A stretch of 64,000 nt of DNA from JAXMEQ01 sp046348225 (GCA_046348225.1 JAXMEQ010000012.1:17891-81890); one strand, 5' to 3'. Counted from the first letter of the stretch, positions 44,722-53,732 are shown. The notes: generated by a model not told the origin, from the letters alone. A program made the numbers and translations.

Positions 44722-45458
44722 TGGCGAATTTCATTCTGGTTCATGGTGCATGGCATGGCGCCTGGTGCTGGCGCGATGTGACGCAGGGGTTGATCCGCGC
44801 CGGCCATCGCGCCCATGCGGTCACGCTCACCGGCGTGGGTGAACGGGCGCACCTGATGTCGCCCGCCATCACGCTGGAGACCCACATCAGCGATGTGGTG
44901 AACGCGATCGAGATGGAAGAAATGGACGAGGTCGTGCTGGCAGTGCATTCCTACGCCGGCATGCTCGGCACGGCTGTGGCAGACCGCATGCCGAAGCGCC
45001 TGCGGCACCTGGTCTATGTGGACGCGGTGGTGCCGCGACCGGGCGAAAGCTGGAGCAGTACCCACGCCAGCGCCACCCGCGAAGCGCGGCTGGCGGCGGC
45101 CCAGGCCTCGCCGGACTTCAGTTTCCCGCCGCCAGACCCGGTGGTGTTTGGCCTGCAGGCTGACCAGTACGAATGGGTGAAACGCCGCCAGACACCGCAC
45201 CCGGGCCACACCTACAGTGCTGCGCTGGCATTCGACCCGCTGCGGGTGGCCAGCGTGGCCCGCACCTTCGTCAACTGCACGCGGCCGCCGCTGGCCACCA
45301 TTGACGCCATCCGCCCCCGTGTCGTGGACCCCCGGTTCTGGGACGGTGCCTGGCTGGGCGGGGCCGGCGTCCGTGTGGTCGAGCTTCAGACCGGCCACGA
45401 CCCGATGGTCAGCGCGCCGGACGAGTTGACGCGCCTGCTGGTGGACTGCGCTACTTGA
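44721..45458 (+). CDS. Alpha/beta hydrolase (plant methylesterase-like)
   Basis: 245 residues. It has the lid-less alpha/beta fold with FILVHGAWHGAWCW at the start, the oxyanion/nucleophile region VLAVHSYAGM (Ser), and a His in LQTGHDPMVSAPDEL near the C-terminus. This resembles the salicylate/MES-type esterase group. A role with the CoA-transferase in breaking down an organic acid or ester is inference. It is convergent with the DUF4197 gene, 8 bp overlap. Confidence 0.87.
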   Translation: MANFILVHGAWHGAWCWRDVTQGLIRAGHRAHAVTLTGVGERAHLMSPAITLETHISDVVNAIEMEEMDEVVLAVHSYAGMLGTAVADRMPKRLRHLVYVDAVVPRPGESWSSTHASATREARLAAAQASPDFSFPPPDPVVFGLQADQYEWVKRRQTPHPGHTYSAALAFDPLRVASVARTFVNCTRPPLATIDAIRPRVVDPRFWDGAWLGGAGVRVVELQTGHDPMVSAPDELTRLLVDCAT

Positions 45459-46155
45459 GTGCGCCAAAAACCTTTTTGAGCACGGCGCTGCCGGTGCCGA
45501 CCGGATCCTGACGGATCTTCTTTTCTTCCTCGCCGATCATCAGGTACAGGCCGTCGAGCGACTTGCCCGTCACGTACTGCTGGATGTTGGCGTCCTCCTT
45601 CCTGACGAGGCCCATGCCGGCTGCCTTGGCAGCGACGTTGTTGTACTTTTCCGCCAGCCCGACCTTCTCGGTCGCCTTGGTCACCACCGGCAGGAATCTG
45701 GCCGCCAGGGGCGTGCGGGTCTTGTCAGCGAAAAAGCTCGTGACCGAGGTATCACCACCAGTCAGGATCTTGCGGGCGTCCTCCACGTTCATGGACTTCA
45801 CGGCACTGACCAGCAAGTCCTTGGCCATCGGCACGGCGGACTCGGCCGCCCGGTTCATCGAGGTGACCAGCTCGTCCACCCGCTTGCCCTGACCCAGGGT
45901 TTTGAGAAGTTTGCCGGCATCTTCGAGGAAACCGGGCAGCGGAATCCGAACTTTCGGGTTGCCCAGGAATCCGTCCGGTTTGCCCAGCAGGTTCACGGCG
46001 GCCACCGCTCCCCGTTCGAGCGCGGTCTTCAGGCCCTGCGAGGCCTCCGCATTGCTCAGGTCGTTGAGGGTCAGCGCCCGGGCCTGTTGCCACGCGGCCA
46101 GGGTGAGCAGGCCCAGCGTGGAAGCAGTGGTGGAATTAAACTGGCGACGATCCAT
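45451..46155 (-). CDS. DUF4197 family periplasmic protein
   Basis: 234 residues from ATG 46155. The N-terminus MDRRQFNSTTASTLGLLTLAA (21 residues, listed as MDRRQF...LTLAA) is a signal sequence. The DUF4197 domain follows: LSNAEASQGLKTALERGAV, then NPKVRIPLPG and the C-terminal GLYLMIGEEEKKIRQDP. Function not known. It is divergent from the TlpA gene, 15 bp apart. Confidence 0.85.
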   Translation of the reverse strand: MDRRQFNSTTASTLGLLTLAAWQQARALTLNDLSNAEASQGLKTALERGAVAAVNLLGKPDGFLGNPKVRIPLPGFLEDAGKLLKTLGQGKRVDELVTSMNRAAESAVPMAKDLLVSAVKSMNVEDARKILTGGDTSVTSFFADKTRTPLAARFLPVVTKATEKVGLAEKYNNVAAKAAGMGLVRKEDANIQQYVTGKSLDGLYLMIGEEEKKIRQDPVGTGSAVLKKVFGALK

Positions 46156-46170
46156 GGGTAACCCTCTGAA

Positions 46171-46671
46171 ATGAACAAATCTCTTGCATATGGTGCCGCA
46201 GCGGCGGTCGTCCTGGCAATCGCCGGTGGCGTTTTTCTCGCCAGCGGGCCAACGGCCGCGCCGCCGTCGACCTTTGTGCTGCTCGACGGTTCCAGCAAAA
46301 CCACGACCGACCTGAAGGGCCAGGTCACGCTGGTCAACTTCTGGGCCACCAGCTGCGTGACCTGCGTCGCCGAAATGCCCCGGATCATCGCCACCCACGA
46401 CAAATACAAGGCCAAAGGCTTCGACACCTTGGCCGTGGCCATGAGCTACGACCCGCCCAGTTACGTAGTGAACTTTGCTGAAACACGCAAGCTGCCGTTC
46501 AAGGTGGCGATCGACAACACCGGCGCCGTGGCCAAGGCCTGGGGCGATGTGCAACTGACGCCCACGACCTACATCGTCAACAAGCGCGGCGACATCGTGA
46601 AGCGCTATGTGGGCGAGCCCGACTTTGCCGAACTGCACCGCCTGATCGAGAAGCTGCTGGCCGAGACCTGA
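46171..46671 (+). CDS. TlpA/ResA-type thioredoxin-fold protein
   Basis: 166 residues, N-terminal membrane anchor (about residues 5-24) then a thioredoxin domain. The redox pair is in WATSCVTCVAEMP (CxxC), and the cis-Pro segment is LTPTTYIV. It works as a periplasmic reductant or in cytochrome c/disulfide handling. It is divergent from DUF4197 and convergent with cytochrome c'. Confidence 0.92.
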   Translation: MNKSLAYGAAAAVVLAIAGGVFLASGPTAAPPSTFVLLDGSSKTTTDLKGQVTLVNFWATSCVTCVAEMPRIIATHDKYKAKGFDTLAVAMSYDPPSYVVNFAETRKLPFKVAIDNTGAVAKAWGDVQLTPTTYIVNKRGDIVKRYVGEPDFAELHRLIEKLLAET

Positions 46672-46687
46672 ACATCACCCCCAATGC

Positions 46688-46724
46688 AAAAAGCCCGCAG
46701 GCATCGTGTCTGCGGGCTTTTTTT
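46688..46724. terminator. Bidirectional terminator
   Basis: AGCCCGCA (46692-46699) pairs with TGCGGGCT (46711-46718), flanked by A5 and T7. It lies between the convergent TlpA and cytochrome c' genes. Confidence 0.85.
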
Positions 46725-46739
46725 GGTGTGAGCGAGCGC

Positions 46740-47195
46740 TTACTGGGTGCGGAAGGCGTCGTGGCAGGCCTTGCAGGTACCGGCCGTCGCGCCAAACGCT
46801 GTCTTCAGGTTGTCCAGATTGCCCGTCTTCGCCGCTGCGGCGAGCTTGGTGGATTCAGCAATCAGCTTGTCGCCGGCTTCCTTGAACTTCGCGCCGTCGG
46901 ACCAGATTTCTGCCTTGGCCTTGGTGGGCAGGCCCTTGTCGGTGCCGGCGCCGAACCCGGCCCACGGCAGCTTCGCCATGTCGGCCACGATGTCGGCGTT
47001 CTCGGCAGCGGCCTTGGCGTCAAACGGAATGCGGCCATTGGCCATGGCGCCGATGCGCCCGAAGTGCTGGCCCATCACAAACAGTGCACTCTGGCGGTAT
47101 TTGATGGCGTCTTCCGGCTTGGCAAACTGGGCGGATGCCGGGACCGAAACCGCCAGGGTGGCGGCAGCGAGGGTGAGCGACGCGAGGAATTTCAT
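46740..47195 (-). CDS. Cytochrome c'
   Basis: 151 residues, signal peptide cleaved after VPASA, then a four-helix bundle with the heme-binding CKACH at residues 141-145 and the usual C-terminal tail. The family binds NO and may protect from nitrosative stress. A cytochrome b561 lies on the other side of the IS element, and such pairs are often next to each other. The native upstream region is now interrupted by the IS, and the start overlaps the transposase stop (ATGA). Confidence 0.9.
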   Translation of the reverse strand: MKFLASLTLAAATLAVSVPASAQFAKPEDAIKYRQSALFVMGQHFGRIGAMANGRIPFDAKAAAENADIVADMAKLPWAGFGAGTDKGLPTKAKAEIWSDGAKFKEAGDKLIAESTKLAAAAKTGNLDNLKTAFGATAGTCKACHDAFRTQ

Positions 47196-48385
47196 GGTTG
47201 TGCTTCTCCGTGGGTGAATGAAAGGGGCCAGATTAATTGGTTAGCGCTGGTGGGCAGGTCGAACGCAGAGTCGTCGGCCTGCAAGGCGCATGAAATCTCG
47301 GTTTTCTCGAAGACGGACACCGACAAGATCTGTAGACATGTGTAGAGCGAGGCATCGAGGTGAAGCTCCTTCTTGATTATGGCTATCAGCACGTAGGTGG
47401 ACACGGCGCACCAGATTTGCGTCTTCACCGCGTTCTCGCTGGTGCCCAGGAATTTCTTGATGCGCAGGTGCTGCTTGATCCACTTGAAGAACAACTCCAC
47501 CTGCCATCGACTTTTGTACAGCGCGGCAATCGTCAGCCCCGGCAGCGTCGTGTTGTTGGTCAGAAAGACCAGCGTCTTGCCCGACTCCGGATCCTTGAAA
47601 CGAATGCGCCGCAGATGCTCGGGGTACTTCCTTGCCGAGTAGTAGCCGTTGAGCATCACGCGTTGATCGCAGATCACTCCAGTGCCCCGCTCGGTAGGGG
47701 CCGAGTACACGCGTCGCGCGTCCATAGGCGACTTGGCCCGGGTGACGAAGAATGCCCCGGCCTGATGCAGCGTGTACAAACGTTCGAAGTCCACGTAGCC
47801 ACGGTCCATCACGTAGAAGGCGCCGGCCTCGAATGTCAGCATGTCGAGCACGTTCACGTCGTGCAGCTTGCCGTCGCTGATGTGGATGAAGGCCGGGATC
47901 GCTCCACGCAGGTCCAGCAGCGTGTGCAGCTTGATGGCCGCCTTGGTGGAACGAAATGGCGCCCACTCGAACAGGGACAGACACAGATCGACCGTGCTGG
48001 AGTCCAGCGCGTAGACCGCGTTGTCCAAGCCAACGTCCAGCGCATCGCCGGCGTAGAGTTTGCGGGCCCGACGAATCAGCACGGCCGCCAAGTCCGACCA
48101 GATGCGCCAGTCGCGCGACTCGTTGGCGTCGGCCAGCGTGGAACGCTTGACTGGCGAGCGAAATCCCATCGCGTACAGCTTGCTGGCATTGGCCGCCAAA
48201 CTCGCCTCGATATCGCGCAGGCTTTCGCGCCAGGTCAGTTGCGCAAAGGCCATCGCACGCAACTGCTCGGCACAGGACAGCGTGCGCACGCCCGAGTTGC
48301 CGCCGTAGCGATGCACGATGCGCGTGAAGCTCGTCCAAGGCACGAACTCCATGACTTGCGCGAACAAGGTCTTTCCAACATTCAC
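47192..48385 (-). CDS. IS4-family transposase (C-terminus fused to flanking sequence)
   Basis: 397 residues from GTG 48385. DDE residues are seen in YALDSSTVDL, FYVMDRGYVDF and the YREK motif YKSRWQVELFFKWIK. After ...LPTSANQL the frame runs into the duplicated flank (IWPLSFTHGEAQP) instead of ending in the family's own tail. So the natural 3' end of the element seems to be lost. Its stop codon overlaps the cytochrome c' start. Confidence 0.9.
   Translation of the reverse strand: MNVGKTLFAQVMEFVPWTSFTRIVHRYGGNSGVRTLSCAEQLRAMAFAQLTWRESLRDIEASLAANASKLYAMGFRSPVKRSTLADANESRDWRIWSDLAAVLIRRARKLYAGDALDVGLDNAVYALDSSTVDLCLSLFEWAPFRSTKAAIKLHTLLDLRGAIPAFIHISDGKLHDVNVLDMLTFEAGAFYVMDRGYVDFERLYTLHQAGAFFVTRAKSPMDARRVYSAPTERGTGVICDQRVMLNGYYSARKYPEHLRRIRFKDPESGKTLVFLTNNTTLPGLTIAALYKSRWQVELFFKWIKQHLRIKKFLGTSENAVKTQIWCAVSTYVLIAIIKKELHLDASLYTCLQILSVSVFEKTEISCALQADDSAFDLPTSANQLIWPLSFTHGEAQP
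47200..47235. repeat. 36-bp direct repeat, left copy (IS flank)
   Basis: A 36-bp sequence beginning GTGCTTCTCCGTGGGTG and ending GGGGCCAGATTA. It is identical to 48531-48566. It lies just upstream of the cytochrome c' start and includes its ribosome site (CGGAGAAG on the minus strand). Confidence 0.9.
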
Positions 48386-48530
48386 AGGTACTCCTCGGGG
48401 GTGTCAACCCCGAGAAATTACCTACTTTTTTGAAATCAAAATTCAAATCGGCACCAAATGAAATCGACCGCAAACCCACGCCAATGCTTGCTCTACAGCT
48501 TGCCATGGCTCATTTAACCGGACAGCAGTG
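47236..48530 (-). mobile_element. IS4-family insertion sequence, probably 3'-truncated
   Basis: About 1.3 kb between the two 36-bp repeats. The 5' end (right side) reads CACTGCTGTCCGGTTAA on the minus strand, which looks like a family terminal repeat. No matching inverted copy is seen at the left end, where the transposase reading frame runs straight into the flank. A hairpin with an embedded TTGACA (TCGGGGTTGACACCCCCGA on the minus strand) lies just upstream of the transposase. Confidence 0.8.
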
Positions 48531-48566
48531 GTGCTTCTCCGTGGGTGAATGAAAGGGGCCAGATTA
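48531..48566. repeat. 36-bp direct repeat, right copy (IS flank)
   Basis: Identical to 47200-47235. Together with 48567-48697 it is the old upstream region of cytochrome c', now separated from its gene by the IS. The region up to 48697 has no gene. Confidence 0.9.
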
Positions 48567-48697
48567 CTGGACTGCGGGTTGATCAAAAAGTTCTGCCGGA
48601 ACTATCGACCTAGGGAATCTACTAACCGGAGCCCGGCGGGGGTACAACAGCAAAATGTGAGCCATCGCCCGCCTGTCAATTCTGGAGGAAAAACAAC

Positions 48698-49354
48698 ATG
48701 TCGAAAAAAATCCGGGTCTGGGACCTGCCCACGCGGCTGTTTCACTGGGCCCTGGCGGCCTGCGTGATTGGCCTGGTGATCACCGGCAAGATTGGGGGCG
48801 CCACCATCGACTGGCATGCCCGGATTGGCTATGCCGTACTGGCACTGCTGCTGTTCCGGCTGGTCTGGGGGCTGGTGGGCGGCTACTGGTCCCGCTTTGC
48901 CTCGTTCATCTACTCGCCCGGCAGCGTCATCAACTACCTCAAAGGCAAGGCCCACCCGGACCACCTGATAGGCCACAACCCGCTGGGCGCCGGATCCGTC
49001 TTTGCGATGCTGCTGGTGCTGCTGGCGCAGGTTGGCACCGGGCTGGTGAGCGACGACGAAATCTCGTTTACCGGCCCGTTGAACAAGCTGGTGTCCAGCG
49101 CCACCGGCCTGCTGGCCACCTCGTACCACAAGCAGTACGGGCAGTGGCTGGTCATTGGCCTGGTGGTGCTGCACGTGGCGGCCATCCTGTACTACCTGGT
49201 CCGAAAGAAGGACAACCTGATCCGGCCCATGCTGAATGGCGACAAACAGGGCGGCATGCAGGTTCCGACATCCCGCGACGATGGGCAGACCCGGCTGCTG
49301 GCGGCGGTGATTTTTGGCGTTTGCGCAGGATTTGTGGCCTGGCTGGTGCGCTGA
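48698..49354 (+). CDS. Cytochrome b561-type membrane protein
   Basis: 218 residues, starting after GGAGG. Four to five membrane helices with the heme-binding His residues in PTRLFHWALA, IDWHARIGY and VLHVAAILYYLV. The family passes electrons from quinol to a partner, here probably the nearby cytochrome c'. It reads away from the IS and is divergent from cytochrome c'. Confidence 0.9.
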   Translation: MSKKIRVWDLPTRLFHWALAACVIGLVITGKIGGATIDWHARIGYAVLALLLFRLVWGLVGGYWSRFASFIYSPGSVINYLKGKAHPDHLIGHNPLGAGSVFAMLLVLLAQVGTGLVSDDEISFTGPLNKLVSSATGLLATSYHKQYGQWLVIGLVVLHVAAILYYLVRKKDNLIRPMLNGDKQGGMQVPTSRDDGQTRLLAAVIFGVCAGFVAWLVR

Positions 49355-49417
49355 GCCAGCTTACAAACGAAACGAGCTGTAACATCCCGACCCACACGTC
49401 GTTGGGTCAGGATCTTC

Positions 49418-52400
49418 ATGCGCGGGTTGCTGGTGGCCGCACGGCTGGTGCTGCCGATGGTTTTGTGGCTGCACAGCGCCGTGGCGCTGGCGCAGGTGTG
49501 CGCGGTTCCGCAGAACAACGGCGCCAACGTCAGCACGGCAGCCAACCAGACGGTCAATGGTTACTTCACGCCGGCCAATGGCACTTACAGTGCGGGCGCA
49601 CAGCCGACCATCACGCTGAGCGGAGGCCGTGGCTCCACGACCTGGATGGCGGGCGACATGGCGCTGCTGATCCAGATGCAGTGCGTGGACCTGGACCGCA
49701 CCGACACCGACGCCTACGGCGACGGCGCTGCCGGCCGGCCCGCCCAGGGCTATCTGGAGCCTTCGGGCACCTGCCGGGTGGGGCAATACGAGTACGTGCC
49801 GGCGGGCGTGGGCACCTCGGCCACCAGTTTCGTTGCCGGCGCCGTGCTGCAGTACACCTACGTCCAGGCCAACCCCACCAGTACCACGCCACGGCGCAGC
49901 TTCCAGGTGATCCGCGTGCCCCAGTACGGCAACCTCACCCTTGGCGGAACACTGACCGGACTGGCCTGGAACGGCACCAACGGGGGGGTGCTCGCGCTGG
50001 ATGTGGCCAAGACGCTGAATTTCAGCGGCCAGACCATCGACATGGGCGCGCGGGGTTTCCGCGGCGGTGGCGGGCGCCAAAGCACCACCAACGGCAGCAA
50101 TCCGCAACGCCACCGCGAGGCCGACAGCGTGTCCCATGCGTCCAAGGCCGAGGGCATCGCCGGCACGCCGCGCTACCTCTGGGAAGACGGCAGCCCGTTC
50201 GATCGCGCGACGATTGTGGGGACCTTTGTCGACAACACGGCGACCGGCTATGCCGGCTACCCCGGTACGGGGACCACCGCCGACTTTGATTTCGCGCGCG
50301 GCGCCCCTGGCAACGCGGGCGGCGGCGGTCAATACTTTGACGGCAACTACCACAACGGGGGCGGCGGGGGCGGCGGCAATGGCGGTACCGGCGGCCGCGG
50401 CGCATTCGGCTGGCGCAGCGCCGGCTGGGCCGGCGTCAACGCCGACTACAGCAATATCGAAGCCGTCACGGGCTACCACCTGGCGGCCTTCGGTGGCGGG
50501 GCGTTTGGCGGGGCGGGCGTGGGGCGCGCCGTGCTGGGCGGCGGCGGCGGTGCCGGTGACCACAACGGCAATTCCGGTGACACCAACGGCCCGCTGTCGC
50601 GCGGCAAGACCAGCGGGGCCACAGGTGGCGGGCTGGTCATGATCCGCGCGGGCAATCTGTCAGGCAACGGCACGATCGATGTGCGCGGCGGCTCCGCCAA
50701 CGACCAGGACCTCAATGATGCGGCGGGCGGTGGCGCCGCCGGTGGCAGCGTGATCGTGATTTCACCAAACTGGACCACCGGCGTACTGACCGTCAACGCC
50801 CAGGGTGGCCGCGGGGGCGACTCGTGGATCACGGGCGGCTCGGCCCACAGCGGCGGGGGCGGGGGCGGCGGCGGCGTGATTGTGCGCACCGGTGCTGTCA
50901 CCGCCAACGTCAGTGGCGGCAGCAACGGCGTGACCAACACGGCCGACAGCCCCCCCGGCGGGGCCGACCATGGCGCCTTGCCGGGCAACAGCGGCCTGAA
51001 TCTGTTGATCACCGAGGCATCGGACCCGGTCAGCAACGCCGGCTACAAGTGCCTGCCGCTGACCGACCTGTCCATCAGCAAGGTCGCCAGCACCAGCACC
51101 CTGTCGATCGGGCAGACCACCAACTTCACGCTGACGGTTGGCAATTCCGGGCCCCAGCAGGCCACAGCGGCCACGGTGCTGGACGCCCTGCCCGCGGGCC
51201 TGGGCACGCTCAGCTTTGTCAGCGCCGCCGGCTCCAACGGTTCCACCACGCTGACTGCTAGCAGCATCGCCAGCGGCACCACCTTCACCGGCACCGTGAC
51301 CATTCCGGCTGGCCAGACGCTGACAATCGTGCTGCTTGCCGTGGCGTCAGCCAACGGGGCGCCGGTCAACTACGCGACCGTCAGCGCGCCCGCCAGTGCC
51401 AGTGACACCAACCTGGGCAACAACACGGGCAGTGCTGCACTCGTCATCGGGCCCAGTGCCGACCTGGTGGCGACCAAAGCGGCCAGCACGCCCTCGCTGG
51501 TGGTCGGGGGAACCACGGATTTCACCTTGACGTTCGTGAACAACGGCCCGAGCGCCGTCACCGGCGCGCGCATCACCGACACGCTGCCCAGCGGCATGGG
51601 CACACTGACCTTTGTCTCGGCCTCGGTGGCCGCCAGCGCCACCCTGACCAGCCGCACCATCGCCGGTGCAACCTTCAATGGCACGGCAACGCTGCCGGTG
51701 GCGAGCACCCTGACCGTGGTGCTGCGTGCGGTGGCCGGGGCCATTGGCGCGGTGGTCAACACCACGACGGTCTCGCCACCGGCCGGCACCACCGACACCA
51801 ACCTGTCCAACAACAGTGGCACCGTGACAGTCAATATCGGGCCACAGGCGGACCTGAGCATCAGCAAGACGGCCACCCCCACGTCGATTCTGGTGGACCA
51901 GACCACGGTGTTCACGGTGACGGTCCGCAATCTCGGGCCCAACACCGCCACGGGCGCGACCTTCAACGACACGCTGCCGTCAGGCCTCGCGGGCATGACC
52001 ATCAACAGCATCGCCACTGGCGGCGCCGGCGCCACGGTCACAGCCCGCGCCACCGTCTCGTCCCAGGCCAACGCCACGATGACATTGCCCAGCGGCACCA
52101 GCATCACGTTCACGCTGCAAGCCATCGCAGGCGGTGTGGGCCAGCAGATCAACGTGGCCACCGTTTCAGCCCCTGCCGGCGTGATTGACCCGGTGTCGAG
52201 CAACAACTCGGCCTCCGCCACGGTGGTCATCCCGGTCAGCACCAACTTGAGCATTTCCAAGACCAACACACTGTCAAGCGTGGTGTCGGGCTCCAGCACC
52301 GTCTACGGAATCATCGCCTCCAACAACGGGCCGAACGCGGCCGATGGGGCCATCGTGGCTGACCCGGCCGTCACCGGTCTGGTCTGTACCAGTGTGAGCT

Positions 52401-52543
52401 GCTCGGCCAGCGGGGGCGCAAGCTGCCCGGCGAGCCCGAGCATTGCGGGCCTGCAAGGCGCCGGACTGGCGGTACCCGTGTTCCCCGCCAGTTCGGCTGT
52501 GGTACTTCTGGTCACCTGCGACATCTCGGCCAGCGGGCTCTAG
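49418..52543 (+). CDS. Large secreted/surface DUF11 repeat protein
   Basis: 1041 residues. A signal peptide ends at about SAVALAQ, then comes a Cys-containing N-terminal domain, a Gly-rich region (about residues 300-520), and four DUF11 repeats of about 130 residues starting near 548, 679, 809 and 940. Each opens (A/T)(D/N)L(S/V)(I/A)(S/T)K and ends with a VSAPA or VSPPA strand. The last one ends with a Cys pair rather than a normal repeat. No membrane anchor or sorting signal is seen. It is probably a surface or matrix adhesin. Confidence 0.8.
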   Translation: MRGLLVAARLVLPMVLWLHSAVALAQVCAVPQNNGANVSTAANQTVNGYFTPANGTYSAGAQPTITLSGGRGSTTWMAGDMALLIQMQCVDLDRTDTDAYGDGAAGRPAQGYLEPSGTCRVGQYEYVPAGVGTSATSFVAGAVLQYTYVQANPTSTTPRRSFQVIRVPQYGNLTLGGTLTGLAWNGTNGGVLALDVAKTLNFSGQTIDMGARGFRGGGGRQSTTNGSNPQRHREADSVSHASKAEGIAGTPRYLWEDGSPFDRATIVGTFVDNTATGYAGYPGTGTTADFDFARGAPGNAGGGGQYFDGNYHNGGGGGGGNGGTGGRGAFGWRSAGWAGVNADYSNIEAVTGYHLAAFGGGAFGGAGVGRAVLGGGGGAGDHNGNSGDTNGPLSRGKTSGATGGGLVMIRAGNLSGNGTIDVRGGSANDQDLNDAAGGGAAGGSVIVISPNWTTGVLTVNAQGGRGGDSWITGGSAHSGGGGGGGGVIVRTGAVTANVSGGSNGVTNTADSPPGGADHGALPGNSGLNLLITEASDPVSNAGYKCLPLTDLSISKVASTSTLSIGQTTNFTLTVGNSGPQQATAATVLDALPAGLGTLSFVSAAGSNGSTTLTASSIASGTTFTGTVTIPAGQTLTIVLLAVASANGAPVNYATVSAPASASDTNLGNNTGSAALVIGPSADLVATKAASTPSLVVGGTTDFTLTFVNNGPSAVTGARITDTLPSGMGTLTFVSASVAASATLTSRTIAGATFNGTATLPVASTLTVVLRAVAGAIGAVVNTTTVSPPAGTTDTNLSNNSGTVTVNIGPQADLSISKTATPTSILVDQTTVFTVTVRNLGPNTATGATFNDTLPSGLAGMTINSIATGGAGATVTARATVSSQANATMTLPSGTSITFTLQAIAGGVGQQINVATVSAPAGVIDPVSSNNSASATVVIPVSTNLSISKTNTLSSVVSGSSTVYGIIASNNGPNAADGAIVADPAVTGLVCTSVSCSASGGASCPASPSIAGLQGAGLAVPVFPASSAVVLLVTCDISASGL

Positions 52544-52604
52544 GGCACCGGTGCGCCCGGGTTGAGGCTAAACTGCCGATTCCTCCGCTGCGCCGCCCCC
52601 CATC

Positions 52605-53093
52605 TTGAACAAGCCGCTGATCCAGCTGATCATGCCCAGCACAGAGTCTGAGCTGGGTGCCGCCCGCGAGATCTTCCGCGAATACGCCGTCGAGCTGGGC
52701 GTGGACCTGTGTTTCCAGTCTTTTGATGCCGAACTGGCCGGCCTGCCTGGCGACTATGCCGAACCTCGCGGCGCGCTGCTGCTGGCGCTGGTGGAGGGCG
52801 AGGTGGCCGGCTGCTGCGCGCTGCGCCCGCTGGACACGGCCGACTACGCCAACGCGGCCGAGATGAAGCGGCTTTATGTCCGCAAGGCCTTTCGCGGCTT
52901 CGGGCTGGGGCGCCAGCTGGCCGAGGCTGTGCTGGACGCTGCCCGGCAGGCGGGCTATGACTGCGTGCTGCTGGACACCCTGGACGACATGGAAGCCGCC
53001 CGGGCCCTGTACGACGATCTGGGATTCAAGGACATCCCGCCCTACTACCACAACCCCATTGCGGGGGCCCATTACCTCAAGGCAGATCTTTGA
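52605..53093 (+). CDS. GNAT family N-acetyltransferase
   Basis: 162 residues. The acetyl-CoA site is in MKRLYVRKAFRGFGLGRQLAEAVLD, with the GNAT core LLLALVEGEVAGCCALRPL before it and LLDTLDDMEAARALYDDLGF after. Substrate unknown. The first ATG may be a few codons downstream (52632). Confidence 0.87.
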   Translation: MNKPLIQLIMPSTESELGAAREIFREYAVELGVDLCFQSFDAELAGLPGDYAEPRGALLLALVEGEVAGCCALRPLDTADYANAAEMKRLYVRKAFRGFGLGRQLAEAVLDAARQAGYDCVLLDTLDDMEAARALYDDLGFKDIPPYYHNPIAGAHYLKADL

Positions 53094-53123
53094 GGTTTTT
53101 GGGCTCTGGCCCTCGTCAATACT

Positions 53124-53150
53124 GCGTGAGGCGCTATGAAATTCATAGCG
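53124..53150 (-). repeat. Dispersed hairpin repeat, copy 6 (intergenic)
   Basis: On the minus strand a stem GCTAT / ATAGC around loop GAATTTC, tail GCCTCACGC. On the plus strand it is preceded by ACT, as copy 2. It lies between the GNAT and peroxiredoxin genes, just beyond the peroxiredoxin stop, where it could act as a transcript-end hairpin. Confidence 0.75.
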
Positions 53151-53157
53151 CTTGGAT

Positions 53158-53664
53158 TCAAGCCTTGGCCTGCGCCAGCAGGGTGGCCGCGTCGCTGACC
53201 TCGAACTTGCCCGGCGCCTCGATGTTCAGGCTGGCGACCTTGCCGTCCTTGACGAGCATGGAATAGCGGTTGCTGCGCAGACCCATGCCACGGGCCGTCA
53301 GGTCCAGCGTCAGGCCGGTGGCTTTGCTGAAGTCGGCGCTGCCGTCAGCCAGCATCCGGACCTTGGTGCCGGTCTTCTGGTCGCGGGCCCAGGCGCCCAT
53401 CACGAAGGCGTCGTTCACGCTGACACACCAGATTTCGTCCACCCCGGCGGCCTTGAGTTCATCGTATTTTTCGACGTAACCCGGCACATGCTTGGCTGAG
53501 CAGGTGGGGGTGAACGCCCCAGGCAGCGCGAACAGCGCAATTGTCTTGCCCGCACTGGCCTTGGCCACGTCCACCGGGTTGGGGCCGATGCTGCAGCCAT
53601 TGCCTTCGACCTCCGAGTATTCCATCAGAGTGGTGGCAGGAAGCGTGTCTCCGACTTTGATCAT
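53158..53664 (-). CDS. Peroxiredoxin of the Prx5 type
   Basis: 168 residues. The peroxidatic Cys55 is in PGAFTPTCSAKHVPGY. The start at 53664 (MIKVGDTLPA) has a GGAG ribosome site. It reduces hydroperoxides with a thiol donor (glutathione or thioredoxin). It follows rpsQ on the same strand, after a terminator. Confidence 0.92.
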   Translation of the reverse strand: MIKVGDTLPATTLMEYSEVEGNGCSIGPNPVDVAKASAGKTIALFALPGAFTPTCSAKHVPGYVEKYDELKAAGVDEIWCVSVNDAFVMGAWARDQKTGTKVRMLADGSADFSKATGLTLDLTARGMGLRSNRYSMLVKDGKVASLNIEAPGKFEVSDAATLLAQAKA

Positions 53665-53682
53665 GATCAGTCTCCAGAAATG

Positions 53683-53710
53683 AAAAACGACCCACATTGT
53701 GGGCCGTTTT
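53683..53710 (-). terminator. Terminator after rpsQ
   Basis: On the minus strand AACGGCCCACAATGTGGGTCGTT followed by T's forms a stem-loop; the CCCACA/TGTGGG core is perfect. It ends the S10 operon. The peroxiredoxin ribosome site lies just after it. Confidence 0.8.
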
Positions 53711-53732
53711 CATTCCGGATGCCGCGAAGGGA

